A stretch of 6,269 bases of DNA, from positions 1-6,269 of the forward strand of contig CAVAVU010000038.1 of NCBI GenBank assembly GCA_963592205.1, read 5' to 3'. The notes beneath the pieces are model-generated. The model had not been told where the DNA came from. It ran no database searches and saw only the letters and a program-made list of their open reading frames with translations. This DNA is from Claveliimonas sp963592205. GTDB lineage: Bacteria > Bacillota > Clostridia > Lachnospirales > Lachnospiraceae. The position numbers and the translations under genes were made by a program. Position 1 is the stretch's first letter; every line of letters begins with the position of its first letter. Shown here one piece after another: positions 6,071 through 6,269 of this stretch.

Positions 6071-6269
<199 letters not shown>

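Overview
The window looks like chromosomal core DNA from a low-to-moderate G+C Gram-positive anaerobe of the class Clostridia, most likely a gut Lachnospiraceae member. The reasons are strong GGAGG-type ribosome binding sites, SigA-type promoters, a secreted PcsB/CwlO-like NlpC/P60 peptidoglycan hydrolase directly before rpsB, and general codon use. The family assignment is an inference. I see no insertion sequence, phage gene, CRISPR array, tRNA or rRNA gene.

Layout. Bases 1-84 hold an intergenic 11-bp inverted repeat of unknown role. A near-consensus promoter (85-113) then drives argS (149-1915, arginyl-tRNA synthetase). It is followed after 33 bp by an alaX-type Ala-tRNA editing gene (1949-3097). 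On the opposite strand, converging on and overlapping alaX by 17 bp, is a prdX/ProXp-ala-type Ala-tRNA(Pro) deacylase (3081-3572). It has its own near-consensus promoter (3605-3633) and a probable intrinsic terminator lying inside the 3' end of alaX. The first half of the window is thus a translation-fidelity block: one charging enzyme and two trans-editing enzymes that both deal with alanine-related mischarging.

Divergent from prdX is a CPBP-family membrane protease (3746-4678). Next comes a secreted coiled-coil NlpC/P60 hydrolase (4803-5963), whose upstream region carries a WalR-box-like direct repeat and an extended -10 promoter. It ends at a strong intrinsic terminator (6015-6054). The promoter of the next gene overlaps that terminator and leads into a roughly 114-nt structured leader (6071-6184) before the first 28 codons of rpsB (ribosomal protein S2), cut off by the window end.

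Most genes are ordinary housekeeping genes. The points most worth following up are the structured rpsB leader, the prdX terminator embedded in alaX coding DNA, the WalR-like site before the hydrolase, and the unexplained inverted repeat at the left edge. I did not find a convincing new multi-gene system.
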